Of a DNA stretch of 64,000 nucleotides, positions 50,736 through 60,713 are shown piece by piece. How positions within the stretch are numbered: position 1 is the first letter of the stretch; each line of letters opens with the position of its first letter. This DNA is from Sphingobacterium sp. (GTDB taxonomy: Bacteria; Bacteroidota; Bacteroidia; Sphingobacteriales; Sphingobacteriaceae). Made by a program: the position numbers and the translations under genes. The stretch covers positions 342,092-406,091 of the forward strand of contig JAITTY010000017.1 in assembly GCA_031286695.1 (NCBI GenBank), given 5' to 3'. The notes under the pieces were generated by a model. That model saw only the letters and a program-made list of their open reading frames with translations, was not told the DNA's origin and searched no databases.

Positions 50736-53700
50736 ATGAATGAAAAATTATTTAAACGAAGCCCGGCTTTTTTAAATCCGGAATTGCTTTCGGTTAAACT
50801 AACCACCTTAATGACAATTGGGCTATTGTCTTGTAGCATACAGCAAAGTTTCGCACAGCGAATTCATATTGATACAACTAAAAAGCCACTTAAAACAGTG
50901 TTAAAGCAGATAGAAGAGCAGTCAGGTTATTCTTTTGTTTATGACGCAGGTATTGTAGAAAATACTGCTATGATTCAGATTTCACTTGATGAAGACGGAA
51001 TTCAAGCTGCATTGTCGAAATTATCCAAAGAGCTTAATGTTGAATATAAGATTGTTAATAAAACTATTACGTTAACTCGGATCAAAGAAAAGGAGGGAAC
51101 AATCTTGTTGAAAGGACGTGTGTCCATCGATGATCAGGATGGTAAATCTCCTTCATATCAAGCTGGTGTCAGTGTCGCGATCAAAGGAACTAATAAAGTT
51201 ACCAGTACTAATAATATCGGCGAATTTAGTTTGGAAGTACCTATGGAGGCGACTATTGTGGTCAGTTACATCGGTTATAAATCCAGAGAAATTCCTGCTA
51301 AAGATATCAGAAAAAACCTAGCTATCGTGCTCCAAAAAAGTATGGATTATCTAGATGAAGTAATTGTAACAGCATATGGTACCAAAGAAGCGAGAGAGAA
51401 CCAAACAGGATCGGCTTTTACAATTACAAGAAAGGACCTGGATAATAGGCCTGCGCTCCGATTAGATGCTTTACTGGAAGGTGTCGTTCCTGGGGTCGAA
51501 TTTAATTCACAAGATGGGGGTACAAATAGTTCCGCAAGATCACGCTATAGCACTAGAATACGTGGCGAAGCATCTACCGTTGGCGGTATAACATCAAATG
51601 AGCCGTTATGGGTCGTGGATGGTGTGCCTTTGTATACTGGCGGAACGACTAATTCAATTCCTGGGATGCAAAATTCGATCAGTCCATTGACATATATAAA
51701 TCCGAATGATATTGAAAGTGTCACCGTACTTAAGGATGCCAGTGCAACGACAATTTATGGCGCAAATGGATCCAATGGTGTTATCCTGATAACAACCAAA
51801 CGAGGAAAAGGAGCCCCAAAACTTTCTTATTCATTTCGGACAGGGATAAATAGACGGCCGTCAAGTCATCTCAACCAACTGAATGGTCGCCAATATTTAA
51901 ACTTGGTGAAAGACATGGGTATGGTTGATCAGTTGGGGAAAATTGATACCACACAGGATACGCGTTGGGCAGATGTTTATAATCGTACTGGTTTTACTAA
52001 TCTCCACAGCTTAGGACTGTCGGGTTCAACAGATGCTGTTCATTATTTCCTCTCAGCCAATATCTATGATGAAAAACAGACGATTATCGGTAATTCTACA
52101 AAACGTTATGATGTGCGTTCAAACGTAAGCGGGAATGTCGGCAAACGCTTGGTTTTGAACAGCACACTTGCTGCTTCTTATTCTAAAGATGATATGTTCA
52201 ATCCGGGCAATGCTTATTTTCAGTACAGCCCATTGATTAGCCCATTTGGTCCAAATGGTGAGTATATTGAGCGCGATCCAAATGGCGGGCTTTTGCAGGG
52301 TATGCCGGGTTTGATCGATCAAAATGAACAAAAACAAGCAACCGCACATGTTTTGGGAACCTTAGGATTTACTTATCAATTATGGGATGGATTAGTCTTT
52401 ACAAACCTCAATGGTGCAGATTTTACCAGCGCCAATGAAGATCAGTACTTTTCGATGTATAATTATACGGGCTCTTCCAGCAACGGTGAGGCCTACCGAG
52501 GACAATCACAGGTTTTAAACTTAATCAGTACAAATACCCTAGCATTTAAACGTACTATTTTTAAAGGTGACTTTGATGTTGTACTGGGAACCGAAGCACG
52601 AAAAGAAGAACGTAGATCTGTTTCTGCCACGGGAACTAATTTTCCAAATGATTATATCCGAGAAGTCGGCTTTGTATCCACAGATAATCGTCTTGGGACA
52701 ACGAGTCGCGATAAACAAACGTTACTTTCCTATTTTGGGCGTGCCGGCTACGTATATGATAAACGTTATGCAATAAACTATACCTATCGAAAAGATGGCA
52801 GTTCCAATTTTGGTAAAGATGTAAAATGGGGAACCTTTAGTTCTGTCGGTGCGGCCTGGACCGTAAGCAATGAGGCTTTTTGGCCAAAAAATAAGATTGT
52901 TGATTTCTTGAAATTTAAGGCATCCTACGGTAATAATGGTAACTCTCGATTTAATTCAGCTTATGCCAGTGGTATTTACAAATACGATTCCAATTATAGC
53001 TACGGGGGGAGTTCTGGAACGACGATGTCGAGAGGTGTGAATGACGGACTGAAATGGGAAACAACAAAAATGCTCAATACAGGGATAGATTTTAGATTGT
53101 TTGGTAGGTTTAATGTAGCGGCCGAATACTACCGAAATGTCACCCATGATATGATTGATAATGCCTATGTGTCTATGGTAAGTGGATTTAGACGTACTTA
53201 TCAGAACGTCGGAAAAATGCAAAATTCAGGTGTAGAGCTGAGTGTCAATGGAGCAATACTACAAAAGGAAAACTTTAATTGGAATGCAACGTTCATTTTA
53301 TCTTCAAATAGAAACAAAGTGTTGCAGTTAAATGAAGATATTGACCGTGTTTCGGGCAATACGATCATGAGAAAAGGATATAATTCCCGCTCTTACTATC
53401 TTGTGCGTTGGGCAGGTGTGGATCCTTCTACAGGAGACCCGATGTGGTATGATTTGGACGGCAATGTGACTAAAGTATATAATACAGAAAATCGTGTACT
53501 TGTTGGGAATTCAACACCGCAATATTATGGAGGACTAACGAATTATATTAATTACAAAAACTGGAATTTTTCAATTTTCTTCAAATATTCAAAAGGGGGC
53601 TATTATTTTGATCAGGCAACTAGAAATAATGGATTGGATGGTCTTAATATTTTGAGTGGCAATCAATCCATTGATATGCTGAATTCTTGGTATTTTCCGG

Positions 53701-54059
53701 GCCAACTGGCTACTTCTCCACGACTTTCAAATACAACAACCTCATCTATTATGAACTCCACCCGTTTTTTATTGGACAAAACATATCTTAAGTTAGATAA
53801 TATCAGTTTGGGATATACTTTTAATAGCGGTCTAATTCGCAAATTAAAATTAGATCATATTTCAGTTACCGCTATGGCAAGTAATATTGCGATGTGGACT
53901 CCATATTCATCTAAAAAAGGATCAATAAAAAATTATGAATCCTTAGCTAAACAGTTTGGCGTAACAAGTGGAAGCGTAGTTGACAATACCTATGCAAATA
54001 TGCTTTCAGAATCTAGTCGCGTGCTTAATTATTCATTGGGTATCAATATTGGTTTTTAA
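50736..54059 (+). CDS. SusC-like TonB-dependent transducer with STN domain
   Basis: 1107 residues. Signal peptide to about 41 (cut in SFAQR), STN domain at about 43-112 (HIDTTKKPLKTVLKQIEEQS, ELNVEYKIVNKTITL), carboxypeptidase-like domain at about 118-205, plug (YLDEVIVTAYGTKEARENQT ... LKDASATTIYGANGSNGVIL) and a barrel ending in INIGF. The STN domain marks it as both transporter and signal transducer for the FecR/ECF pair upstream. Substrate not deducible from sequence; the M16 protease downstream suggests peptides. Confidence 0.95.
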   Translation: MNEKLFKRSPAFLNPELLSVKLTTLMTIGLLSCSIQQSFAQRIHIDTTKKPLKTVLKQIEEQSGYSFVYDAGIVENTAMIQISLDEDGIQAALSKLSKELNVEYKIVNKTITLTRIKEKEGTILLKGRVSIDDQDGKSPSYQAGVSVAIKGTNKVTSTNNIGEFSLEVPMEATIVVSYIGYKSREIPAKDIRKNLAIVLQKSMDYLDEVIVTAYGTKEARENQTGSAFTITRKDLDNRPALRLDALLEGVVPGVEFNSQDGGTNSSARSRYSTRIRGEASTVGGITSNEPLWVVDGVPLYTGGTTNSIPGMQNSISPLTYINPNDIESVTVLKDASATTIYGANGSNGVILITTKRGKGAPKLSYSFRTGINRRPSSHLNQLNGRQYLNLVKDMGMVDQLGKIDTTQDTRWADVYNRTGFTNLHSLGLSGSTDAVHYFLSANIYDEKQTIIGNSTKRYDVRSNVSGNVGKRLVLNSTLAASYSKDDMFNPGNAYFQYSPLISPFGPNGEYIERDPNGGLLQGMPGLIDQNEQKQATAHVLGTLGFTYQLWDGLVFTNLNGADFTSANEDQYFSMYNYTGSSSNGEAYRGQSQVLNLISTNTLAFKRTIFKGDFDVVLGTEARKEERRSVSATGTNFPNDYIREVGFVSTDNRLGTTSRDKQTLLSYFGRAGYVYDKRYAINYTYRKDGSSNFGKDVKWGTFSSVGAAWTVSNEAFWPKNKIVDFLKFKASYGNNGNSRFNSAYASGIYKYDSNYSYGGSSGTTMSRGVNDGLKWETTKMLNTGIDFRLFGRFNVAAEYYRNVTHDMIDNAYVSMVSGFRRTYQNVGKMQNSGVELSVNGAILQKENFNWNATFILSSNRNKVLQLNEDIDRVSGNTIMRKGYNSRSYYLVRWAGVDPSTGDPMWYDLDGNVTKVYNTENRVLVGNSTPQYYGGLTNYINYKNWNFSIFFKYSKGGYYFDQATRNNGLDGLNILSGNQSIDMLNSWYFPGQLATSPRLSNTTTSSIMNSTRFLLDKTYLKLDNISLGYTFNSGLIRKLKLDHISVTAMASNIAMWTPYSSKKGSIKNYESLAKQFGVTSGSVVDNTYANMLSESSRVLNYSLGINIGF

Positions 54060-54071
54060 TCAGAATTTAAT

Positions 54072-55526
54072 ATGAAATTATTTAAATATACAGTAATTGC
54101 ATTATCATTGACGCTTGCGAGTTGCGGTAAATCATTTTTGGAGGTTGAACCCATAGGGCAACTCGGCAAAGAGCAACTATTTTCTGATCTGAATGGTATG
54201 CGGGATGCACTTGTCGGTAGTTATAACCTGACCTCACGTTTTTTTCAGTCACAGTATGGGATATATGGCGATTTAAGAGGCGATGATGTACAGCGCATCA
54301 CAAATGGTACGCAAAATTATATGTTAACGGACTATAACTATACTTTTGATGAAGAAGATGGAACTGGTGGGACTTTAGCCATATGGTCAACAGGCTATGA
54401 GGCGATTAATAATATCAATAATATTATTAACTCTGCTGAAACGGTACGTAAGTCACTAAATGGCAGGTCTGACGATTTTAATAGCTATATGGGGCAGAGC
54501 CATGTTTTGCGCGGACTACTATTTTTTGCGTTGGCAAATGTTTATGCACAGCATTATACGTATACAGCGGATGGAAGTCATCCGGGAATTCCTATTCCTA
54601 CAGTAACACCATTACCGAGTGAGCGCGTGCCTAGGGCAAGTATGAAAGATACCTATGCGCAAATCATAGCTGATTTAGAACAAGGAATTACCTTTTTGGA
54701 AAATTCCACAGCAAAGACTAAGATATATGCTTCAGCAGATGCCGCAAGGGCTCTTTTGTCCAGGATATATCTATACATGGGGCGTTATGAAGATGTGATT
54801 AAGTACTCATCGTCAATATTGAACGATGGAAAGTACAAATTGGTGAATGCCGAAGATTATAAAAATATGTTCATTTCGGATAGCCAACTTTCAGATTTTA
54901 ACAGTATTAAATCTGAAGTGATCTGGCAGCTGAATCTGAATATTAGATCTTCAAATTTTATGTCAAGCTTCTATTCGGATAGAGTTACTTTTTTAGCCTA
55001 TCCTTCTGACCGTTTTTTAAATTTATTCACGAAAGATGATGTTCGGCAATCAATGTTTGAACTACAGTCAAACTCGGAGAGATATATGTCTCTTAAGAAT
55101 GGGAAGTATTCAACAACAAGTGATCTGAATTGGCCGGTCAACTTTAAAGTGATCCGTTCTGCCGAACTCTATCTAAATAGGGCGGAAGCATATTTTCATA
55201 CCCAACAATATAATTTGGCGATTGAAGACTTAAAAACCATTAGAGCGAGGGCGCTAGGTAAAAATACTGGAGACATTGTTGTCGAATATAGTACTCCGAA
55301 TGAATTATTGGAATTAATAAAATTTGAAAGACGCAAGGAATTGGCTTTTGAAGGCCAACGTATCTACGATATCATGCGTTATAAAGAATCGTTGGATCGT
55401 GGGGCTGGATGTAACTCGGCAAACTGTTTGGTAAAATATCCAAATGATCTGTTTATTCTTCCTATTCCCAAGTCAGAATTAGATGCCAATAAATCCATTA
55501 CCCCCAATCCCACTGTAAATAAATAA
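54072..55526 (+). CDS. SusD/RagB-like outer-membrane lipoprotein
   Basis: 484 residues with a lipoprotein signal (IALSLTLASCGKS). RagB/SusD signatures: FLEVEPIGQLGKEQLFSD, YEAINNINNIINSAE, GQSHVLRGLLFFALANVYAQ, then SAELYLNRAEAYFH and FERRKELAFEGQRIYDIMRY. It caps the SusC barrel. 12 bp after susC. Confidence 0.95.
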   Translation: MKLFKYTVIALSLTLASCGKSFLEVEPIGQLGKEQLFSDLNGMRDALVGSYNLTSRFFQSQYGIYGDLRGDDVQRITNGTQNYMLTDYNYTFDEEDGTGGTLAIWSTGYEAINNINNIINSAETVRKSLNGRSDDFNSYMGQSHVLRGLLFFALANVYAQHYTYTADGSHPGIPIPTVTPLPSERVPRASMKDTYAQIIADLEQGITFLENSTAKTKIYASADAARALLSRIYLYMGRYEDVIKYSSSILNDGKYKLVNAEDYKNMFISDSQLSDFNSIKSEVIWQLNLNIRSSNFMSSFYSDRVTFLAYPSDRFLNLFTKDDVRQSMFELQSNSERYMSLKNGKYSTTSDLNWPVNFKVIRSAELYLNRAEAYFHTQQYNLAIEDLKTIRARALGKNTGDIVVEYSTPNELLELIKFERRKELAFEGQRIYDIMRYKESLDRGAGCNSANCLVKYPNDLFILPIPKSELDANKSITPNPTVNK

Positions 55527-55528
55527 AA

Positions 55529-55984
55529 ATGAAAAATATCCTATTTTTAATGAGTTTCATCTCCCTGCTATTTTTAGCTTGTAATAAAGAATTGGAAACT
55601 CCCTATGATCATCCTTTTTTCTATATCCACCAAAATAACGTTTCAGAAATAACGGTGCAAGCCAACAGAAATGAGTCGGTTGACTATAAAGTTTATTTCA
55701 GTACAAAAACACAGTTTGAAGCCATAGAATTGGATTATGAAGTGGTAGCGGGCGAAGGGCTTAAAGCTGGCGTAGATTTCGAAGTTGTTAATACTGGTTC
55801 GTCGCTTTTATTTAAGCCAGGTGTCGTAGAAATGCCTATAAAAATACGCTGGATTAATCATCCGATAGAAGAAGGTAAAGACAATACGTTGACTATTCGT
55901 CTGCTCAGAAATGATAAGAATATTACGCTTGGGCTACCCGGCCCTGATCATAAACAATCTAGTCTGAAAATTACTAAAATATAG
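55529..55984 (+). CDS. DUF4843-like lipoprotein
   Basis: 151 residues with a lipoprotein signal (LMSFISLLFLACNKE). A single beta-sandwich of Calx-beta/DUF4843 character: VDYKVYFSTKTQFEAIELDY, GVDFEVVNTGSSLLFKPGVV, IKIRWINHPIEEGKDNTLTI. Such small lipoproteins regularly follow SusD in operons of this class; probably a surface-exposed accessory subunit. Start codon 2 bp after the SusD stop. Confidence 0.75.
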   Translation: MKNILFLMSFISLLFLACNKELETPYDHPFFYIHQNNVSEITVQANRNESVDYKVYFSTKTQFEAIELDYEVVAGEGLKAGVDFEVVNTGSSLLFKPGVVEMPIKIRWINHPIEEGKDNTLTIRLLRNDKNITLGLPGPDHKQSSLKITKI

Positions 55985-55989
55985 AACAT

Positions 55990-58797
55990 ATGGATATTCT
56001 GAAAAAAACAATAGGGATATTTAGTGTTCTTCTTGTATCATTCATACAGTTGAAAGCTCAGGACCTTAAACAGGATCCAAAATTGGTGCGCGGAAAATTA
56101 AAAAACGGTTTTCAGTATTTTATTTATCCTAATAATACGAATAATCAGCAGACTGCTATACAGCTTTTTGTCAATGCCGGCAGTCTACAGGAGGAGGACG
56201 ATCAGTTGGGATTAGCGCATTTTGTAGAACACATGGCTTTTAATGGCAGCAAGCACTACCCCAAAAATGAAGTGATCACCTACTTGGAGTCTCTGGGCGT
56301 AAAATTCGGAGCTGATTTAAATGCACACACCTCCTATGATGAAACGGTTTATAAAATTACGATCGATAGCAAGTCGAAGGAAAACTTAGAGAAAGCTCTT
56401 GATATCGTTAGTGACTGGGCATTCAATCTTAGTTTCGATTCTTTGGAAATCGAAAAGGAACGCGGCATCATTATAGAAGAATGGCGGACCAAGGAAGGCC
56501 TTTCTGCCCGCCTAAGCGATCAGACCCTACCTTTGATTTTTTCTCATTCCCGTTACGGCATCCGTAAACCGATTGGTACGCTGGATATATTGCGTAATTT
56601 TCGTCAACCGACACTGGTAGATTTTTATCAAAAATGGTATAGGCCAAACTTAATGGGGTTGGCTGTCGTAACAAACCAAGATCCAAAAGCAGTTGAAAAG
56701 ATGATCAAAAAGCTTTTTGGAAAAGCTAAAAATAGAAAACCAGAGGCAAAGCGCATTTCATATAGCCTCGCAAATCATACAGATACACTTTTTAATATCT
56801 ATACCGATAAAGAGGCCAATAGTATTGACTTTAGTTATATTGGGATTTTGCCAGCCAGCAAAGCTGTTAAGACCGAAGCCGATTTTTTTGAAAATTTAAA
56901 ACGTAGTACAGTAAATGCACTTTTAAAGAAAAGATTTGATCGAATTGCCCAGTTAGACGACAGTTACAAAAGTGCTTCCATGTCGGTCTCTGATCTTTTA
57001 TTGAACAATGGACTTTCTGTTGGTGGAGCTACCTTGTACGAGGGGCAGATCAAATCTGGAATTTCTAAATATTTGAAAGAACGCGAACGTATTTTGCGCT
57101 ACGGATTTACCTCTTCGGAACTGTCTGATTATAGAGAGCAATATAAAAGACAGCTTCAACGCGCGCCAGAGAACAAAGAACTGAATGCCAATATGATGTT
57201 GAGCCAATTAAAAGATGTCTTTTTTACTGGCCAAATATTAATGGATAAGGAAGCCCGTAATGGGCAGATATTACGTGATCTAGATCGACTCGATTCTTTA
57301 AATCTCCTGCATCATCTCCAGGGGTATTTTGAGCCGGGAAATACAGCTGTGATGCTAACCGCCCCTGAACGCCTAATGGCAGAGGTGCCCAAAGAAAGTG
57401 CCTTGCGGCAGTTGTTTGCGGAGTCCACTCAGGCAGATTTGAAGAAATGGACAGATCATATTGAAATCCCCCGGCAATTGCTGAGCGATCTGCCTATATC
57501 CGGTAAGGTGATACAAAAGAAGCTGATCAACGAGGTCGGTGTGACTGAATGGCAACTTTCCAATGGCGCCAGATTTTTTCTAAAGAAAAATGATAGTAGA
57601 AAAAATCATATTCAACTAACAGCCTTTAGAAAAGGCGGTTTTATTGCTATGGACAGCTCCGATTATGTAAACGCTGTGTATGCCAAAAATATAATTGGAG
57701 CCAGTGGTGCGGGGGTATTCACGCGGGCGGCATTAACAAAATTTTTAAATGGAAACTCAGCGTCGGCCACGTTTATGATAGCGCCAAATCGAGAAGGGCT
57801 GTCAGCATCAGCTAATCAAAAGGATATCAAGTCTATGTTTGAGCTGATTTACCTCAAATGGACTCAGCCTCGTGTCGATGAGAAAATTTTTGGAAGCATC
57901 AAAAAGCAAGGGTTAGATGCCGCCAGGAATAAAAAATTCAATGTGATGGATGCCTATAATCAAGCGATCAATAAAGCTATAGGGGCGGACGATTTGGATG
58001 AAAATACACTTTCGGTCGAACGCATTGAAAAGGATCTGCAGATCGATCGTATTGTACCAGTATTCAAAGAACGTTTCCATTCAGCTAGAGATTTTGATTT
58101 TGTGCTCGTCGGTGATTTTGATATAGATAGTATTCAAGCTTTTGTAGAACAGTATATAGCGGCACTTCCCACAGGATATTACCGCAGTGAGCAGCGGATC
58201 CCAGCTTATAAACAACGCCAAGATCAAGAAATTGTCCAATATGCAGGTCAGGCCGAAAAGGCCACGGTTAACTTGTTTTATCAGACCACTTCTACACATT
58301 ATGATTACCCTGAGATACTAAAAAATGAACTTTTGGAAAATGTGCTCAAGGTTAAACTCCGAAAGAATTTGAGAGAAGAGCAGTCAGGCGTATATGGCGT
58401 AGGCGTTAGTGTCAGTGCAACTTCTGAACCGACCGATTTGATGCGTACACGTATTAATTTTACCTGCGAACCTTCAAGAGCAGAGTTTTTGATCGGACAA
58501 GTTCAGGTTGAGCTTGATAAAATCATAAAAGATCCGTCTTACTTTGTTGAAGAACTCAATAATGCTAAAGTGCAAATGCACCAGGTATACGACAAACAAT
58601 TTGGAAAAGATACATTTTGGAGTGCAGAACTGCGCAACCATATTTATTATGGTTTTGGAACTTGGTCATTTTTTACCAGTTATAAGCAAATGCTTGATCA
58701 GATAAAAGCTGCAGACATTGCCGATTATGCTAAACAGAAGCTCAATAAAGCCTACAAAGTAAAGGCGGTATTATTACCGGAAAATTTAAAGAAATAA
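55990..58797 (+). CDS. secreted M16-family zinc metalloprotease (insulinase/PqqL-like)
   Basis: 935 residues with a signal peptide (GIFSVLLVSFIQLKAQ). The inverted zinc motif HFVEH (H77, E80, H81 in GLAHFVEHMAFNGS) and the distal Glu in EKERGIIIEEW show an active M16 N-domain. Inactive M16 domains follow, giving the four-domain clam-shell of about 900 residues. It degrades peptides in the periplasm. Its place 5 bp after the DUF4843 gene in a SusCD operon suggests it digests imported peptides. Confidence 0.92.
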   Translation: MDILKKTIGIFSVLLVSFIQLKAQDLKQDPKLVRGKLKNGFQYFIYPNNTNNQQTAIQLFVNAGSLQEEDDQLGLAHFVEHMAFNGSKHYPKNEVITYLESLGVKFGADLNAHTSYDETVYKITIDSKSKENLEKALDIVSDWAFNLSFDSLEIEKERGIIIEEWRTKEGLSARLSDQTLPLIFSHSRYGIRKPIGTLDILRNFRQPTLVDFYQKWYRPNLMGLAVVTNQDPKAVEKMIKKLFGKAKNRKPEAKRISYSLANHTDTLFNIYTDKEANSIDFSYIGILPASKAVKTEADFFENLKRSTVNALLKKRFDRIAQLDDSYKSASMSVSDLLLNNGLSVGGATLYEGQIKSGISKYLKERERILRYGFTSSELSDYREQYKRQLQRAPENKELNANMMLSQLKDVFFTGQILMDKEARNGQILRDLDRLDSLNLLHHLQGYFEPGNTAVMLTAPERLMAEVPKESALRQLFAESTQADLKKWTDHIEIPRQLLSDLPISGKVIQKKLINEVGVTEWQLSNGARFFLKKNDSRKNHIQLTAFRKGGFIAMDSSDYVNAVYAKNIIGASGAGVFTRAALTKFLNGNSASATFMIAPNREGLSASANQKDIKSMFELIYLKWTQPRVDEKIFGSIKKQGLDAARNKKFNVMDAYNQAINKAIGADDLDENTLSVERIEKDLQIDRIVPVFKERFHSARDFDFVLVGDFDIDSIQAFVEQYIAALPTGYYRSEQRIPAYKQRQDQEIVQYAGQAEKATVNLFYQTTSTHYDYPEILKNELLENVLKVKLRKNLREEQSGVYGVGVSVSATSEPTDLMRTRINFTCEPSRAEFLIGQVQVELDKIIKDPSYFVEELNNAKVQMHQVYDKQFGKDTFWSAELRNHIYYGFGTWSFFTSYKQMLDQIKAADIADYAKQKLNKAYKVKAVLLPENLKK

Positions 58798-58881
58798 TTC
58801 ATACAGATGAAATGGTCAGCGACATATCAGACAAGTCTGATAAAGATAAGACATAAGCTTCATCATCATAAAAATATAGGG

Positions 58882-60654
58882 ATGAAAAAACACTATTGTT
58901 TAATATTGATCACAATGATCTTTAGTCAGTTTCTTCTCGGATGCAAACAGGATGCATTACTTGCAGATAATGTACAGTTGCAATCCTTTTCTTTTGACCC
59001 AGCAAGCAATCCGGGCCTTAAAGATGCAGTATATGGTACCATCGAAGGACAGCATATTTCTATTCGTGTGCCCAACTCTGTCGATATTACAAAAGCAGTA
59101 CCTTCCTTTAAAGGTACGTCGGAGAAAATGGTTGCATACGTTGGGAAAAATATTCAGGAATCTGGGGTTACGGCCGTCGATCTTTCCAAAGCAACGGTCT
59201 ACCGTTTTGTGACACCAAACGGAATGTCGGAATATAGCGTTTCGGCACAAAAGTCGGGATCTATTCTTTCCTTTGGTTTCTATGCAGCTGATAATCCAGA
59301 TTATTTGTTTCGCGATTATCCCGCTACAATAAGCAAACTTGATATCAAAGTAGACCTACCTGTAGATGCCGATATCACCAAGTTGGTTGCCCGATATACT
59401 GTCAACGAAGGCACAGTACTGAAGTCCAATGGTGCAGATTTCAAAAGCAAGGAAACTATTTTAGATTATTCCAATCCCCAAACCCTGACATTGCAGGATT
59501 TGGAAAGCGGGACATCTGAAAATTTTGTTGTTCAGGTAGGCAGGCTGACAGCACCTGTGTGGACAGCGATGCAGCTTCCAGACTTTTTACAAATCAACAA
59601 TGTTGCGGAGGCAGGGCTTGAAATTAATCCAATAAATAATCAGCCGTATGTATCCGTTCAATTTTCCGGCAGTACAGATGATTTACGAAAAGGGCTAATT
59701 ACCGCGTTCAATAGTGAAAGCAAACAGTGGGAGACTTTAGGGAATGAATCTGGCTTTACGCCAACAAGAGCCGATTACATTTCGTTAGATTTTTCGAAAC
59801 AAGGGATTCCATATGTTGCATTTAGAGATTATACGGCAGGAACTAATGCACAATATGCATCATTAATGAAGTATGAGAATAATACCTGGTCATTTGTAGG
59901 CGAGCAGCAGGGATCTTTCAACAGGGTGAATTATTTAACGTTAAAGTTGGATGAAAATAATGTGCCTTATCTAGGATATGTGTTCTCACGTGCGTCTTCT
60001 CCTTACCCTAGTCGTGGTACATATGTTGAATCGTTAGGTAATGGAAAGTGGACGGGGCAGTCCTTTGCACAGTCAACTACAGGCTGGTTTTCAAAAATGT
60101 TTAAAGGACGGGATAATAAATTGTATTATGTCGTCATGGATTTAACAAGCGGTACAGCAAGCCGTAAACCTTCTGTATATAGGTTTGAAAATGGTGCATG
60201 GAATTTGGTCGGGAATGTTAATGTAGGACCTGCAGAGTCAAATTCAGGAGGTATCAATATTGATCTTGACGTAAAAGAAGACGGTCAAATTTATATGGTT
60301 TACCAGTCCAATTCACCGGCTTATAAAACATTTGTTATGCATTGGAATGGGAGCAGTTGGAAACAGTTGGGTGACGGTATCAGCCAAACGACCAGTAGCT
60401 CCGCAAACCGCGACAATGTGGCGATCCGTATACACCCCGATGGTCGAATTTTCTTGGCATACGGAGACGCAATCAATGGAATAAAAGTCTGCACCTACAA
60501 TGAAGCTACAGGAAACTGGAATACTGCAGTGCAGGTTTCACCAGAAAATGGAAATAAATTTGTGATGCAGATAAGTGATCAAGGAATACCTTATCTGATC
60601 ACAGTGATAAACAGCAAAGCTGCCCTTTTCAAATACGATATTCCAGGATTATAA
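58882..60654 (+). CDS. large surface lipoprotein, DUF5018-like N-terminus
   Basis: The frame is open from 58807, but the ATG at 58882 gives a lipoprotein signal (LITMIFSQFLLGCKQD) and 590 residues. Residues 20-230 contain repeated Ig-like domains of the DUF5018 type (SFSFDPASNPGLKDAVYGTI, LDIKVDLPVDADITKLVARY). Residues 240-590 look like a beta-propeller of repeats with W and NG turns (YENNTWSFVGEQQG, FENGAWNLVGNVNV, HWNGSSWKQLGDGI). Probably a surface binding protein for the operon substrate. Confidence 0.75.
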   Translation: MKKHYCLILITMIFSQFLLGCKQDALLADNVQLQSFSFDPASNPGLKDAVYGTIEGQHISIRVPNSVDITKAVPSFKGTSEKMVAYVGKNIQESGVTAVDLSKATVYRFVTPNGMSEYSVSAQKSGSILSFGFYAADNPDYLFRDYPATISKLDIKVDLPVDADITKLVARYTVNEGTVLKSNGADFKSKETILDYSNPQTLTLQDLESGTSENFVVQVGRLTAPVWTAMQLPDFLQINNVAEAGLEINPINNQPYVSVQFSGSTDDLRKGLITAFNSESKQWETLGNESGFTPTRADYISLDFSKQGIPYVAFRDYTAGTNAQYASLMKYENNTWSFVGEQQGSFNRVNYLTLKLDENNVPYLGYVFSRASSPYPSRGTYVESLGNGKWTGQSFAQSTTGWFSKMFKGRDNKLYYVVMDLTSGTASRKPSVYRFENGAWNLVGNVNVGPAESNSGGINIDLDVKEDGQIYMVYQSNSPAYKTFVMHWNGSSWKQLGDGISQTTSSSANRDNVAIRIHPDGRIFLAYGDAINGIKVCTYNEATGNWNTAVQVSPENGNKFVMQISDQGIPYLITVINSKAALFKYDIPGL

Positions 60655-60713
60655 CATAGTTCAGGTCACGGTCGGATGTATAAAATTATCTGACCGTGAC
60701 TTATCTATCAGCA